Part shown: piece by piece, positions 50,750 to 59,185 of the stretch
Layout: every line of letters starts with the position of its first letter
Position numbering within the stretch: the stretch's first letter is position 1
Position numbers and translations under genes: made by a program
Notes under the pieces: generated by a model
What the model saw: only the letters and a program-made list of their open reading frames with translations
Told to the model about the DNA's origin: nothing
Databases searched by the model: none
DNA from: UBA2882 sp051877575
GTDB taxonomy: Bacteria; Bacillota; Clostridia; Lachnospirales; Lachnospiraceae
Direction of reading: 5' to 3'
Assembly: GCA_051877575.1 (NCBI GenBank)
Contig: JBJEJA010000010.1
Span: forward strand, 66,680-130,679
Length of the DNA stretch: 64,000 bases

Positions 50750-51778
50750 ATGAAATATCATATGGCAGCATTCTTTTTCGGGTTCTTGCTGGATCTGTGT
50801 CTGGGGGATCCCCATTGGCTGCCCCATCCCATCCGCCTGATCGGAAAACTGATCCTGAGATTGGAAAGGATGCTGCGGGGAGAGGTAGGAGAGGAAGATG
50901 GGCAGAAGGATGATGGGAAAAGGAGCAGGCAGGGGTACGAGCATAGAAGAGAACAAAATAAGGGAATTGTCCTTGTAGTTGCCGTGACAGCGTCTGCGGT
51001 TCTGGTAGCGGCATTGTTCTTGGCAGGGGCATATGGGATTCATCCATACATAGGAGTCGTAACGGAAATAATCATGACCTATCAGATTTTAGCGGCAAAA
51101 TGTCTGAAGACTGAAAGCATGAAGGTCTATAAAAGCCTGAAAGAAGGAAATCTGAATGGGGCAAGAAAGGCGGTATCTATGCTCGTAGGCAGGGATACGG
51201 ATGCTTTGGATGAAGAAGGAGTGGCAAAAGCTGCCATAGAGACCGTAGCGGAAAATACTTCGGACGGCGTTATCGCGCCAATGCTGTATACAGCCCTGGG
51301 AGGACCTGTTTTGGGCTTTTTTTATAAGGCGGTCAATACCATGGATTCCATGGTGGGGTACAAAAATGACAAATATCTGTATTTTGGCAGGGCGGCGGCA
51401 AGGCTGGATGATGCAGTCAACTTCCTTCCTTCCAGGATCAGTGCGAATCTGATGATTCTGGCCGCATTTCTGGGAGGAAAGAGCTTTCATGGAAAGCAGG
51501 CATTCAAAATACATCAAAGAGACAGCAGGAAACACGCAAGCCCCAATGCGGCGCAGACAGAGTCGGTATGTGCGGGAGCTTTGGGATTGCAGTTGGCAGG
51601 TCCTGCCCGCTATTTCGGCAGGATTGTTGAGAAACCCTATATCGGAGATGTTCTGCGCAGGGTGGAGTATGAGGATATCAAACGTGCGAACCGGTTAATG
51701 TATGTGACCGCATGGCTGTGCGAGCTGTTGTGTCTGGCTTTGATGGCGGCTGTCATTTGGATTTTGGAAGGGAAGTGA
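50750..51778 (+). CDS. cbiB: Adenosylcobinamide-phosphate synthase
   Basis: A 342-residue membrane enzyme that attaches aminopropanol phosphate (made by CobD) to adenosylcobyric acid. It starts FFFGFLLDLCLGDPHWLPHPIRLIGKLI, the family signature, and contains VGRDTDALDEEGVAKAAIETVAENTSDGVIAPMLYTALGGPVLGFFYKAVNTMDSMVGYKNDKY and NAAQTESVCAGALGLQL. A charged, variable insertion (about residues 45-70) is present. Followed directly by cobD. Confidence 0.95.
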   Translation: MKYHMAAFFFGFLLDLCLGDPHWLPHPIRLIGKLILRLERMLRGEVGEEDGQKDDGKRSRQGYEHRREQNKGIVLVVAVTASAVLVAALFLAGAYGIHPYIGVVTEIIMTYQILAAKCLKTESMKVYKSLKEGNLNGARKAVSMLVGRDTDALDEEGVAKAAIETVAENTSDGVIAPMLYTALGGPVLGFFYKAVNTMDSMVGYKNDKYLYFGRAAARLDDAVNFLPSRISANLMILAAFLGGKSFHGKQAFKIHQRDSRKHASPNAAQTESVCAGALGLQLAGPARYFGRIVEKPYIGDVLRRVEYEDIKRANRLMYVTAWLCELLCLALMAAVIWILEGK

Positions 51779-51786
51779 TCCGTTTG

Positions 51787-52824
51787 ATGCAGGGAGTGCA
51801 TGGCGGTGATATTTACAGGAACGAAGTGAATATGGATTTTTCCGTCAACATCAATCCTCTTGGCATGCCGGACAAAGTAAAAGCAGCATTGCAAAGGGCT
51901 GTAGGCAGATGCGGCGAGTATCCGGATCAGGAAGCAGGAAGATTAAAGGAGGCTGTCAGCAGAGCGTTATCCGTTCCCGGGGAGTATTTCCTGTTTGGCA
52001 GCGGCGCTTCAGAGCTCTTTATAGGACTGGTACATGGAATCAGGCCGGAAAAGATCATGATACCGGTTCCTTCTTTTTATGGATATGAGTATGCGGCAAA
52101 GGCAGCGGAGGCCGATATTGTTTATTTCCCCTTAAAGGAAGAAGATGGTTTTTTACCGAAGGAAGATTTCTTAGAGAGATTGACAGAGGATATCGATCTG
52201 CTTTTTCTTGCAAACCCCAACAATCCCACCGGAAAAGCGGTCAGTGGGGAATATCTGGAAAAACTGTTGAAAAAGTGCAGGGAGAAAAACATCTATGTTG
52301 CGCTGGATGAATGTTTTATTGAGTTTTGTACAGGTGTTCCTTCTATGCTGCCAAAGGTCAGGGAATATGATAATTTGCTGCTTATCCGTGCATTTACCAA
52401 AGTTTTTGCGATTCCCGGCGTACGGCTCGGATATTTGATATGTAGCAATCGGGAACTTCTGGAAAAGATTAAGAAGCAGATTCCGGAATGGAATTTGTCT
52501 GTGTTTGCCCAAGAGGCGGGGATTGCCTGCGCGGACAGTCTTTCTTTTGTAAAAGAAAGCGCAGAGTATGTGAAAACGGAAAGACAGGTATTGACGGAAC
52601 GGTTGAGAAAGCTTGGACTGCGTGTGTATCCGGGCGAAGCAAACTTCATCCTCTTTTACAGTGAAAAGCCGCTGTATGAAAGATTATTGCAACGGGGAAT
52701 ATTGATCCGGGATTGCGGGAATTTCAGAGGATTATCCAAAGGATATTACCGGATTGCGGTAAAGAGCCGGGAGGATAACGAGAAATTATGGAAAGCGATA
52801 GGTGAGTGCATTGGATTTGAGTAA
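51787..52824 (+). CDS. cobD: Threonine-phosphate decarboxylase
   Basis: A PLP-dependent enzyme of about 345 residues producing (R)-1-amino-2-propanol phosphate for CbiB. HGGDIYRNEVNMDFSVNINPLGMP at the start, LFLANPNNPTGKAV, and LIRAFTKVFAIPGVRLGYLI with the PLP lysine identify the histidinol-phosphate aminotransferase-like CobD. The start is not certain. The ATG at 51787 has no close ribosome binding site, while the in-frame GTG at 51775 overlaps the cbiB stop and has GGAAGGG just before it. The 3' end overlaps cbiC by 23 bases. Confidence 0.93.
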   Translation: MQGVHGGDIYRNEVNMDFSVNINPLGMPDKVKAALQRAVGRCGEYPDQEAGRLKEAVSRALSVPGEYFLFGSGASELFIGLVHGIRPEKIMIPVPSFYGYEYAAKAAEADIVYFPLKEEDGFLPKEDFLERLTEDIDLLFLANPNNPTGKAVSGEYLEKLLKKCREKNIYVALDECFIEFCTGVPSMLPKVREYDNLLLIRAFTKVFAIPGVRLGYLICSNRELLEKIKKQIPEWNLSVFAQEAGIACADSLSFVKESAEYVKTERQVLTERLRKLGLRVYPGEANFILFYSEKPLYERLLQRGILIRDCGNFRGLSKGYYRIAVKSREDNEKLWKAIGECIGFE

Positions 52825-53461
52825 AATAGAACATTTACTGCCGGAAGAAATTGAAAAGAGAAGCTTTGAGATCATTTCCCGGGAACTTGTAAGCAGAGGG
52901 ATCTTATTGCCGCAAGAGGAAGCGATGATCACAAAACGTGTCATTCATACGACTGCGGACTTTGATTATACAAAGTCCCTTGTCTATGGAAAGGATGCAG
53001 TCAAAATTGCCAAGGAGCTGATCCTGCAAGGGGCGGATATTGTGACGGACACCAATATGGCGCTTGCGGGCATCAATAAAAAAACATTGCATCGTTTTGG
53101 AGGAGAAGTGCATTGTTTTATGGCGGACGAAAGGGTTGCAAGACTGGCAAAGGAGAGGAAAACTACCCGGGCGGCTGTCAGTATGGAAATGGCTTCTGCA
53201 CTGACCAAGCCTGTTATTTTTGCCATCGGCAATGCACCTACGGCATTGATACAGTTATATGAAATGATACAGAGTGAAACCTTCAGGCCGGCATTTATCA
53301 TCGGCGTCCCGGTAGGATTTGTCAACGTGGAGGCGGCTAAGGAACTGATCATGGAAACGGATGTGCCCTATATTGTCAACCGTGGAAGAAAAGGCGGCAG
53401 TAATGTAGCGGCTGCCATTTGCAATGCCCTGATCTATGAACTGAGCAGAGCGGAGAGGTAA
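52802..53461 (+). CDS. cbiC: Cobalt-precorrin-8 methylmutase
   Basis: Moves the C11 methyl group to C12, turning cobalt-precorrin-8 into cobyrinate. The 219-residue protein has IEKRSFEIISRELVSRG, RVIHTTADFDYTKSL with the catalytic histidine, VTDTNMALAGI and FIIGVPVGFVNVEAAKELIM. The GTG at 52802 is the most upstream start and lies within cobD; a TTG at 52811 is possible. It follows cobD and precedes cbiD by 20 bases. Confidence 0.94.
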   Translation: MSALDLSKIEHLLPEEIEKRSFEIISRELVSRGILLPQEEAMITKRVIHTTADFDYTKSLVYGKDAVKIAKELILQGADIVTDTNMALAGINKKTLHRFGGEVHCFMADERVARLAKERKTTRAAVSMEMASALTKPVIFAIGNAPTALIQLYEMIQSETFRPAFIIGVPVGFVNVEAAKELIMETDVPYIVNRGRKGGSNVAAAICNALIYELSRAER

Positions 53462-53481
53462 GAATATAAGAGGTATGTGAG

Positions 53482-54627
53482 ATGAGAAGCGGATTTACGA
53501 CGGGAAGCTGTGCGGCGGCAGCGGCAAAGGCAGCGGCATATATGCTGTTGAGCGGAACGGAAAAGACAGAGATTACCATAGAAACGCCAAAAGGAATTCC
53601 GTACACGGCGCAGATTTTACAGATTGACCGCAGGGAACATGAAGTAAGCTGCGCGGTGGAAAAGGACGGAGGAGATGATCCGGATATTACTACGGGAGCC
53701 TTGGTTTACGCGAAGGTTTCCCTAAGCCGGAAACCTATTGAGGACAGTGTTCATAAGCAGAAGGGAGCGATCATACGGATTGACGGCGGCATCGGCGTAG
53801 GAAGGGTTACCAGACCGGGGCTTGACCAGCCTGTAGGGAATGCCGCTATCAATCGTGTTCCAAGAGAAATGATCACCCGGGAGGTTATGCAGGTGTGCGG
53901 ATTGCTGGATTATCAAGGGGCCTTGGATATAGAAATCTCGGTTCCGGAAGGGGAACGGCTGGCAAAGCAGACCTTTAATCCAAGGCTTGGAATCGAAGGA
54001 GGAATTTCTATCCTGGGAACCAGCGGAATTGTGGAGCCGATGAGTAATCAGGCCATACTGGATACGATCAGGGTGGAACTGAATCAGAGGAGGGCACAGG
54101 GATTTGATTATGTGGCGGTCTCACCGGGAAACTATGGTCTGGATTTTATGAAAAAAACTTATGGATATGATCTGGACAGAAGTGTAAAATGCAGTAATTT
54201 TATCGGCGATACCATCGATATGGCAGTGGAGCTCGGCTTTCGGAAAATGCTGCTGACCGGGCATATCGGTAAGCTGATCAAGGTGGCGGGGGGCATTATG
54301 AACACCCATTCCCGGGAAGGAGACTGCAGAATGGAGCTGTTGGCAGCCGCTTCCATCAGACAGGGAGTTGAGACGGAGTATGTACGCAGGATTTTGGGAT
54401 GTGTCAATACCGAAGAAGCGTTGCGTATCCTGAGCGGATGTGGCAGGCTGCGGGAGGTCATGGATGATGCCATGAAGCACATCTGTTATTATCTGGACAG
54501 AAGAGCAAATGGAAAGCTGGGAATAGATTGTATCATGTATGCCAATGAATTCGGAGAACTGGCAAAGAGTAAGGAGGCAGCACAATGGTTTACTTTGTTG
54601 GCGCAGGAACAGGCGCAGCGGATTTGA
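53482..54627 (+). CDS. cbiD: Cobalt-precorrin-5B C1-methyltransferase
   Basis: S-adenosylmethionine-dependent methylation at C1 of the anaerobic pathway. The 381 residues open with RSGFTTGSCAAAAAKAAAYMLL, the CbiD signature. They contain VEKDGGDDPDITTGALVYAKV, GGIGVGRVTRPGL, GISILGTSGIVEPMS and MLLTGHIGKLIKVAGGIMNTHSREGDCRMELL. CbiD belongs only to the oxygen-independent route, so this cluster is of the anaerobic type. Its 3' end overlaps cbiF by 43 bases. Confidence 0.96.
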   Translation: MRSGFTTGSCAAAAAKAAAYMLLSGTEKTEITIETPKGIPYTAQILQIDRREHEVSCAVEKDGGDDPDITTGALVYAKVSLSRKPIEDSVHKQKGAIIRIDGGIGVGRVTRPGLDQPVGNAAINRVPREMITREVMQVCGLLDYQGALDIEISVPEGERLAKQTFNPRLGIEGGISILGTSGIVEPMSNQAILDTIRVELNQRRAQGFDYVAVSPGNYGLDFMKKTYGYDLDRSVKCSNFIGDTIDMAVELGFRKMLLTGHIGKLIKVAGGIMNTHSREGDCRMELLAAASIRQGVETEYVRRILGCVNTEEALRILSGCGRLREVMDDAMKHICYYLDRRANGKLGIDCIMYANEFGELAKSKEAAQWFTLLAQEQAQRI

Positions 54628-55343
54628 TAACGGTCAGAGGAATGCGGTTTTTGCAGCAGGCAGATGTGATTATCTATGCCGGGTCTTTGGTCAATCCAGA
54701 GCTTTTAGATTATGCAAAAGGGGAATGTGAGATTCACAACAGTGCAAAACTGACTTTGGATGAGGTCATCTGCATTATGGAGCGGGCAAATGCCGAAGGA
54801 AAAGTAATCGTCAGACTGCATACCGGTGATCCGAGTATCTACGGAGCGGTCAGGGAACAAATGGATGAGTTGGACAGGCTGGGCATTGCTTATGAAAGCT
54901 GCCCGGGAGTCAGCGCTTGCTTTGGGGCAGCAGCTTCCCTGAATCTGGAATATACGCTGCCGGAGATTTCCCAGTCATTGATCATTACAAGGATGGAAGG
55001 AAAAACCAAGGTTCCCCCGGGGGAAAGTATCGAAAGCTTTGCATCGCACGGGGCTTCCATGGCGATTTACTTAAGTGCCGGAATGACAGAGGAACTGAGT
55101 AAAAGACTGATCGCAGGCGGATATTCCAAAGAAACGCCGGCAGCGCTTGTATATAAAGCCACATGGCCGGAAGAGGAAGTCTATCTGTGCACCATAGAGA
55201 CTTTGCCTGCTGTTGCCAAAGAACATGGGATCACTAAGACGGCACTGGTTTTGGCAGGTGAGGCGATCACACATCAAAACTATAAAAGATCAAGATTATA
55301 TGCACCTGATTTTACAACGGAATTCAGGCAGGCAAAGGAATGA
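54585..55343 (+). CDS. cbiF: Cobalt-precorrin-4 C11-methyltransferase
   Basis: A 252-residue tetrapyrrole methylase. VYFVGAGTGAADLITVRGMRFLQQADVIIYAGSLVNPELL is the SAM-binding N terminus. RLHTGDPSIYGAVREQMDELD, YESCPGVSACFGAAASLNLEYTLPEISQSLIITRMEGKT and ASHGASMAIYLSA separate CbiF from the other cobalamin methylases. The ATG lies 43 bases inside cbiD and has an AAGGAGG-like site (GTAAGGAGGCAGCACA). It overlaps cbiG by 4 bases. Confidence 0.94.
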   Translation: MVYFVGAGTGAADLITVRGMRFLQQADVIIYAGSLVNPELLDYAKGECEIHNSAKLTLDEVICIMERANAEGKVIVRLHTGDPSIYGAVREQMDELDRLGIAYESCPGVSACFGAAASLNLEYTLPEISQSLIITRMEGKTKVPPGESIESFASHGASMAIYLSAGMTEELSKRLIAGGYSKETPAALVYKATWPEEEVYLCTIETLPAVAKEHGITKTALVLAGEAITHQNYKRSRLYAPDFTTEFRQAKE

Positions 55344-56416
55344 ATACCATGCACTATAGTATAATCAGTTTTACGAAAAACGGAATGATTCTTGCTGATA
55401 GAATCGCAAAGCAGCTGAAAGGGGAAGAAATCTCCCTGTATACAAAATGCTCTTTTGCAGGGGAAGCAGAAAATATGAATTCGGCGCAATATACAGAGCA
55501 AAGCACCGGTGGCTGGGCAAAAGAACAGATGGAACAAAAAAATATCCTGATTTTCATCGGAGCATGCGGAATTGCCGTCAGAGCCATAGCTCCGTGTATT
55601 ACGGACAAGCTTCATGACAGCCCGGTACTTGTCATAGATGAAAAAGGGAAGTATGTGATACCGATCCTCTCCGGTCATATGGGAGGTGCCAATGAGATTG
55701 CCATTCGTATCGCATCCGCAATCGGAGCAGTATCTGTAATCACCACGGCAACGGATATGAATGGCAAATTTGCGGTGGATCTGTTTGCAAAAAAGAACGG
55801 ATTGCATATTGCAAATAAAGACGGAATTGCAAAGGTATCTTCCAAAGTGTTGGCAGGAAAAGAAATTACCCTGTCCGTGGAAACGGGGCATTGGGATGAA
55901 AATGCGGGAAAACCGGAAGGCATCAGAAAGATTTCTTATCCGCCGCAGCAAAAAGTGGATATTTTGGTAACAACTGAAAAGAGAAATTTGGAAACATTAA
56001 TCTGCCTTAAGCCAAAGGAGTATGTGATCGGTATGGGCTGCCGGATGGGCAAAGAAGCAGGCAGGATTGAGTCACTGATCCAAAGGAGCATAAAAGAGGC
56101 AGGGATTTCAAAAGAGCAGATTTATGCACTGGCATCCATAGACCGGAAAAAGGACGAGGAAGGATTTCTTGCATGGAGCAGGAAAGAAAATATCCCATTT
56201 CTGACTTTTACTGCCGGACAGCTTGAGGAAGTGGGAGGAAACTTCCATACCTCTGAATTTGTCAAAGACCGGGTAGGCGTCGATAACGTATGCGAGCGGG
56301 CAGCGCTGAAGGCATGCGGTTCCGGAGGAAAGCTGGTTTATGAGAAACATGCAGAGGATGGAATGACCATAGCCATAGCAAAAAGAGAATGGAGTATCAC
56401 GTTTGATGAAAAATAA
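55340..56416 (+). CDS. cbiG: Cobalt-precorrin-5A hydrolase
   Basis: Opens the delta-lactone of cobalt-precorrin-5A, releasing acetaldehyde in the anaerobic pathway. The 358-residue protein has YSIISFTKNGMILADRIAKQL at the N terminus. The central CbiG fold has ILIFIGACGIAVRAIAPCITDKLHDSPVLVIDEKGKYVIPILSGHMGGANEIA. The C-terminal domain has YVIGMGCRMGKEAGRIESLI, ASIDRKKDEEGFLAWS and NVCERAAL. Starts at 55340 and 55349 are both possible. It overlaps cbiF by 4 bases. Confidence 0.94.
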   Translation: MNTMHYSIISFTKNGMILADRIAKQLKGEEISLYTKCSFAGEAENMNSAQYTEQSTGGWAKEQMEQKNILIFIGACGIAVRAIAPCITDKLHDSPVLVIDEKGKYVIPILSGHMGGANEIAIRIASAIGAVSVITTATDMNGKFAVDLFAKKNGLHIANKDGIAKVSSKVLAGKEITLSVETGHWDENAGKPEGIRKISYPPQQKVDILVTTEKRNLETLICLKPKEYVIGMGCRMGKEAGRIESLIQRSIKEAGISKEQIYALASIDRKKDEEGFLAWSRKENIPFLTFTAGQLEEVGGNFHTSEFVKDRVGVDNVCERAALKACGSGGKLVYEKHAEDGMTIAIAKREWSITFDEK

Positions 56417-57167
56417 GATAACTATCATAGGAATGGGACCGGGAAGGGAAGAAATGATGACACGGGAAGCGCTTGGGGCACTGGAACAGTCGGATGTCAT
56501 CATCGGATATACGGTCTATATTAAACTGTTGGGGAAGCGGTTTGCGGGAAAAGAAATGATGACGACACCCATGCGGCAGGAAACAGAGCGGTGCAGGCTT
56601 TGCTTTGAAGAGGCGGCAAAGGGAAAGCGGGTGGCATTAATTTGCAGCGGGGATGCGGGAATTTACGGACTGGCATCACTGATGTATGAAGTGGGAAAGG
56701 AATATCCGGATACGGAGCTTGCGGTGATACCCGGTATTACAGCCGCATGCAGCGGCGCAGCCATTTTGGGAGCACCGCTTAACCATGATTTTTGTGTGAT
56801 CAGTCTAAGCGATCTGCTGACACCGTGGGAAAAGATCGAAAAGCGTCTGATGGCAGCAGCAGAGGGTGATTTTGCCATTGCAATCTACAATCCGGCCAGC
56901 CATAAACGAAAGGATTATCTGATGAGAGCCTGCGATATTCTGCTGCGTGTCATGGAAGGAGACAGACTCTGCGGTTATGTGGAAAATATCGGCAGGGAAG
57001 GTACTTTTGCCAAAACCTGTACTTTGAAAGAGTTGAGGGAAGCACAGGTCAATATGTCTACGACTGTATTTATCGGAAATTCCGGTTCGGAAATCATAAA
57101 CGGAAAGCTGGTTACAAAGAGAGGGTATCAAATTGAAAGAAATATTGATATTTGCGGGAACAACTGA
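56406..57167 (+). CDS. cbiH: Cobalt-precorrin-3B C17-methyltransferase
   Basis: Ring-contracting methylase of the anaerobic pathway. The 253 residues begin KITIIGMGPGREEMMTREALGALEQSDVIIGYTVYIKLL. They continue with ALICSGDAGIYGLASLMYEV, VIPGITAACSGAAILGAPLNHDFCVISLSDLLTPW and AIYNPASHKRKDYL, the CbiH/CobJ pattern. A TTG one codon upstream is in frame; the ATG at 56406 is preferred. It overlaps cbiG by 11 bases and the cbiJ-cbiE-cbiT gene by 35 bases. Confidence 0.94.
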   Translation: MKNKITIIGMGPGREEMMTREALGALEQSDVIIGYTVYIKLLGKRFAGKEMMTTPMRQETERCRLCFEEAAKGKRVALICSGDAGIYGLASLMYEVGKEYPDTELAVIPGITAACSGAAILGAPLNHDFCVISLSDLLTPWEKIEKRLMAAAEGDFAIAIYNPASHKRKDYLMRACDILLRVMEGDRLCGYVENIGREGTFAKTCTLKELREAQVNMSTTVFIGNSGSEIINGKLVTKRGYQIERNIDICGNN

Positions 57168-59166
57168 AGGACGAAAATTATCGGAGTGCTTATCGGCGGC
57201 AGGGATTATGCATACCGTATGTGTCGCTACCGAATACGGGGAGATTGTTTTAAAGGAACACCCCATTGCAAAGATTCACCGGGGCAGGATGAACCGGGAA
57301 GAGATTGGGGAATTTATTCAAAATGGTGAGTTTGCTGCGGTCGTAGACGCAACCCACCCTTATGCGGAGGTGGTAACGGAAAATATCAGGGCAGCTATGA
57401 GCAACCTTTCCATCCCCTATCTGCGGCTAAAAAGAGAAAACGGTGCAGAAAGTGACTATGGAAAAATCGTCTGTTTTGAAAGCAATGAGGCATGTGCAAA
57501 AGCATTGGAACAGACAGAGGGCAATATTCTGCTGACTACCGGCAGTAAAGAACTGGCTGTCTATTGTGCCCGCAATGAGATGAAAAAAAGACTATATGTG
57601 CGGATACTGCCGGGAATGGAAAGTTTGATGATTTGTATGGAACAAGGGATCTTGGGCAACCAAATTCTTGCGCTGCAGGGACCGTTTACGGCAGAGATGA
57701 ATGAAGCGATGCTTCGTCAGTATCACATCAAATATCTGGTGACCAAAAAAAGCGGCAGGGCAGGAGGTTATCAGGAAAAATTGGAAGCGGCACAAAAGCT
57801 CGGCATTCCGGTCTTTGTGATCGGACAGGGCAAAGAGGAGGAAGGATATTCTTTTGAGGAGGTTTGCCACAGACTGGAAGAAATTTGCAGACAAAAGATA
57901 GCGTATACCGGTGGGTTTGAAATCATATTGGCCGGAACAGGTATGGGCAGCCGGAGCTGTATGACAGAAGAAGTGCACCGCGCTATTGAAAGTGCGGACA
58001 TTCTGTTTGGGGCAGAGCGGCTCATAGAAGATTATCAGCCATCCTTGGGAAAAAAGCCCTTTTATCAGGCAGACCATATCATTCCGTATCTGGAACAACT
58101 TCAGGAATGTGGTCTGATGGCGGATCCTAAAAAGGTAGTAATCCTGTTTTCGGGAGACAGCGGATTCTACAGCGGTTGTCAGGGATTATACCGGGCACTG
58201 CAGGATGAGATTCATGCAGGAAAGCTAAAAGCCTCTCTTTGCATTATGCCGGGAATATCTTCCGTTGCATATCTTGCAGCCTGTATGGGGGAGAGTTATC
58301 AGGATGCCGCTATCTATAGTATGCATGGAAAAGAGCTTCTCAATTTGTCAGAGAAAATAAAACGGAAAAAGAAAACTTTTTTGTTACTGTCCGGAGTTTC
58401 TGATGTTAACCGGCTGGGGATAATTCTGACAGATGCCGGGCTGACTGACTGTGAAATAACGGCAGGCTACCGGTTATCCTACCCGCAGCAGAAAATCCTG
58501 TCTTTGAAACCGGAGGAATGCTGCAAGTTGAAAGAAGAAGGCCTGTATATCTGCTGTATTAATAATCCCCGGGCAGAAGAAAGACATTTGACACACGGGA
58601 AGCGGGATGCGGAATTTATCAGAGGGCAGGTGCCTATGACAAAGGAAGAAGTCAGAGAGGTAACTGTCTGCAAACTAAAACTTTATGAAGGGGCGGTAGT
58701 CTATGATATCGGAAGCGGAACGGGCTCTGTTGCCGTGGAAATAGCCGGACTTTCTGATGATATCCGGGTATTTGCCGTCGAAAAAAAAGATGAAGCGGTT
58801 TCGCTGATTGAAAAGAATAAAGAAAAGTTCCGGCTTGAAAATATTGAGATCGTGAAAACGGAGGCACCGGAGGGGCTTGCAGGGCTTCCCGCCCCTACTC
58901 ATGCCTTTATCGGAGGCGGCGGTGGTAAGATACGGGAAATTCTGTCGGCATTGTATCGGAAGAATCCCGGAATGCGTGTGGTTATCAATGCTGTCAGCAT
59001 GGAGACGATTTGTGAAATCAAAGAAATACTGTCCCTGTATCCGGTAGAACATGAGGAAATTGTACAGATGCAGATCAGTCGGGCAAGAAAAGCCGGAGCG
59101 TATCATTTGATGCAGGCAGAAAATCCTATATGGATATGTGCCTTTGATTTTTGTAAAGAAAAGTAG
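57133..59166 (+). CDS. cbiJET: Fused CbiJ-CbiE-CbiT
   Basis: A 677-residue triple fusion. Residues 1 to about 255 are cobalt-precorrin-6A reductase CbiJ (ILIFAGTTEGRKLSE, DATHPYAEVVTENI, LLTTGSKELAVY, ALQGPFTAEMNEAMLRQ, VTKKSGRAGGYQEK). About 260-460 are the C7/C5-methyltransferase CbiE (IILAGTGMGSRSCMTEEVHRAIESADILFGAERLI, FSGDSGFYSGC, MPGISSVAYLAACMG). About 487-677 are the decarboxylating C15-methyltransferase CbiT (IRGQVPMTKEEVREVTVCKL, VYDIGSGTGSVAVEIA, FIGGGGGKIREIL). The start appears to be a TTG with GAGGG upstream. Three consecutive steps are thus in one chain. Confidence 0.94.
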   Translation: MKEILIFAGTTEGRKLSECLSAAGIMHTVCVATEYGEIVLKEHPIAKIHRGRMNREEIGEFIQNGEFAAVVDATHPYAEVVTENIRAAMSNLSIPYLRLKRENGAESDYGKIVCFESNEACAKALEQTEGNILLTTGSKELAVYCARNEMKKRLYVRILPGMESLMICMEQGILGNQILALQGPFTAEMNEAMLRQYHIKYLVTKKSGRAGGYQEKLEAAQKLGIPVFVIGQGKEEEGYSFEEVCHRLEEICRQKIAYTGGFEIILAGTGMGSRSCMTEEVHRAIESADILFGAERLIEDYQPSLGKKPFYQADHIIPYLEQLQECGLMADPKKVVILFSGDSGFYSGCQGLYRALQDEIHAGKLKASLCIMPGISSVAYLAACMGESYQDAAIYSMHGKELLNLSEKIKRKKKTFLLLSGVSDVNRLGIILTDAGLTDCEITAGYRLSYPQQKILSLKPEECCKLKEEGLYICCINNPRAEERHLTHGKRDAEFIRGQVPMTKEEVREVTVCKLKLYEGAVVYDIGSGTGSVAVEIAGLSDDIRVFAVEKKDEAVSLIEKNKEKFRLENIEIVKTEAPEGLAGLPAPTHAFIGGGGGKIREILSALYRKNPGMRVVINAVSMETICEIKEILSLYPVEHEEIVQMQISRARKAGAYHLMQAENPIWICAFDFCKEK

Positions 59167-59185
59167 AGATAAAAGGAGAACGGTC

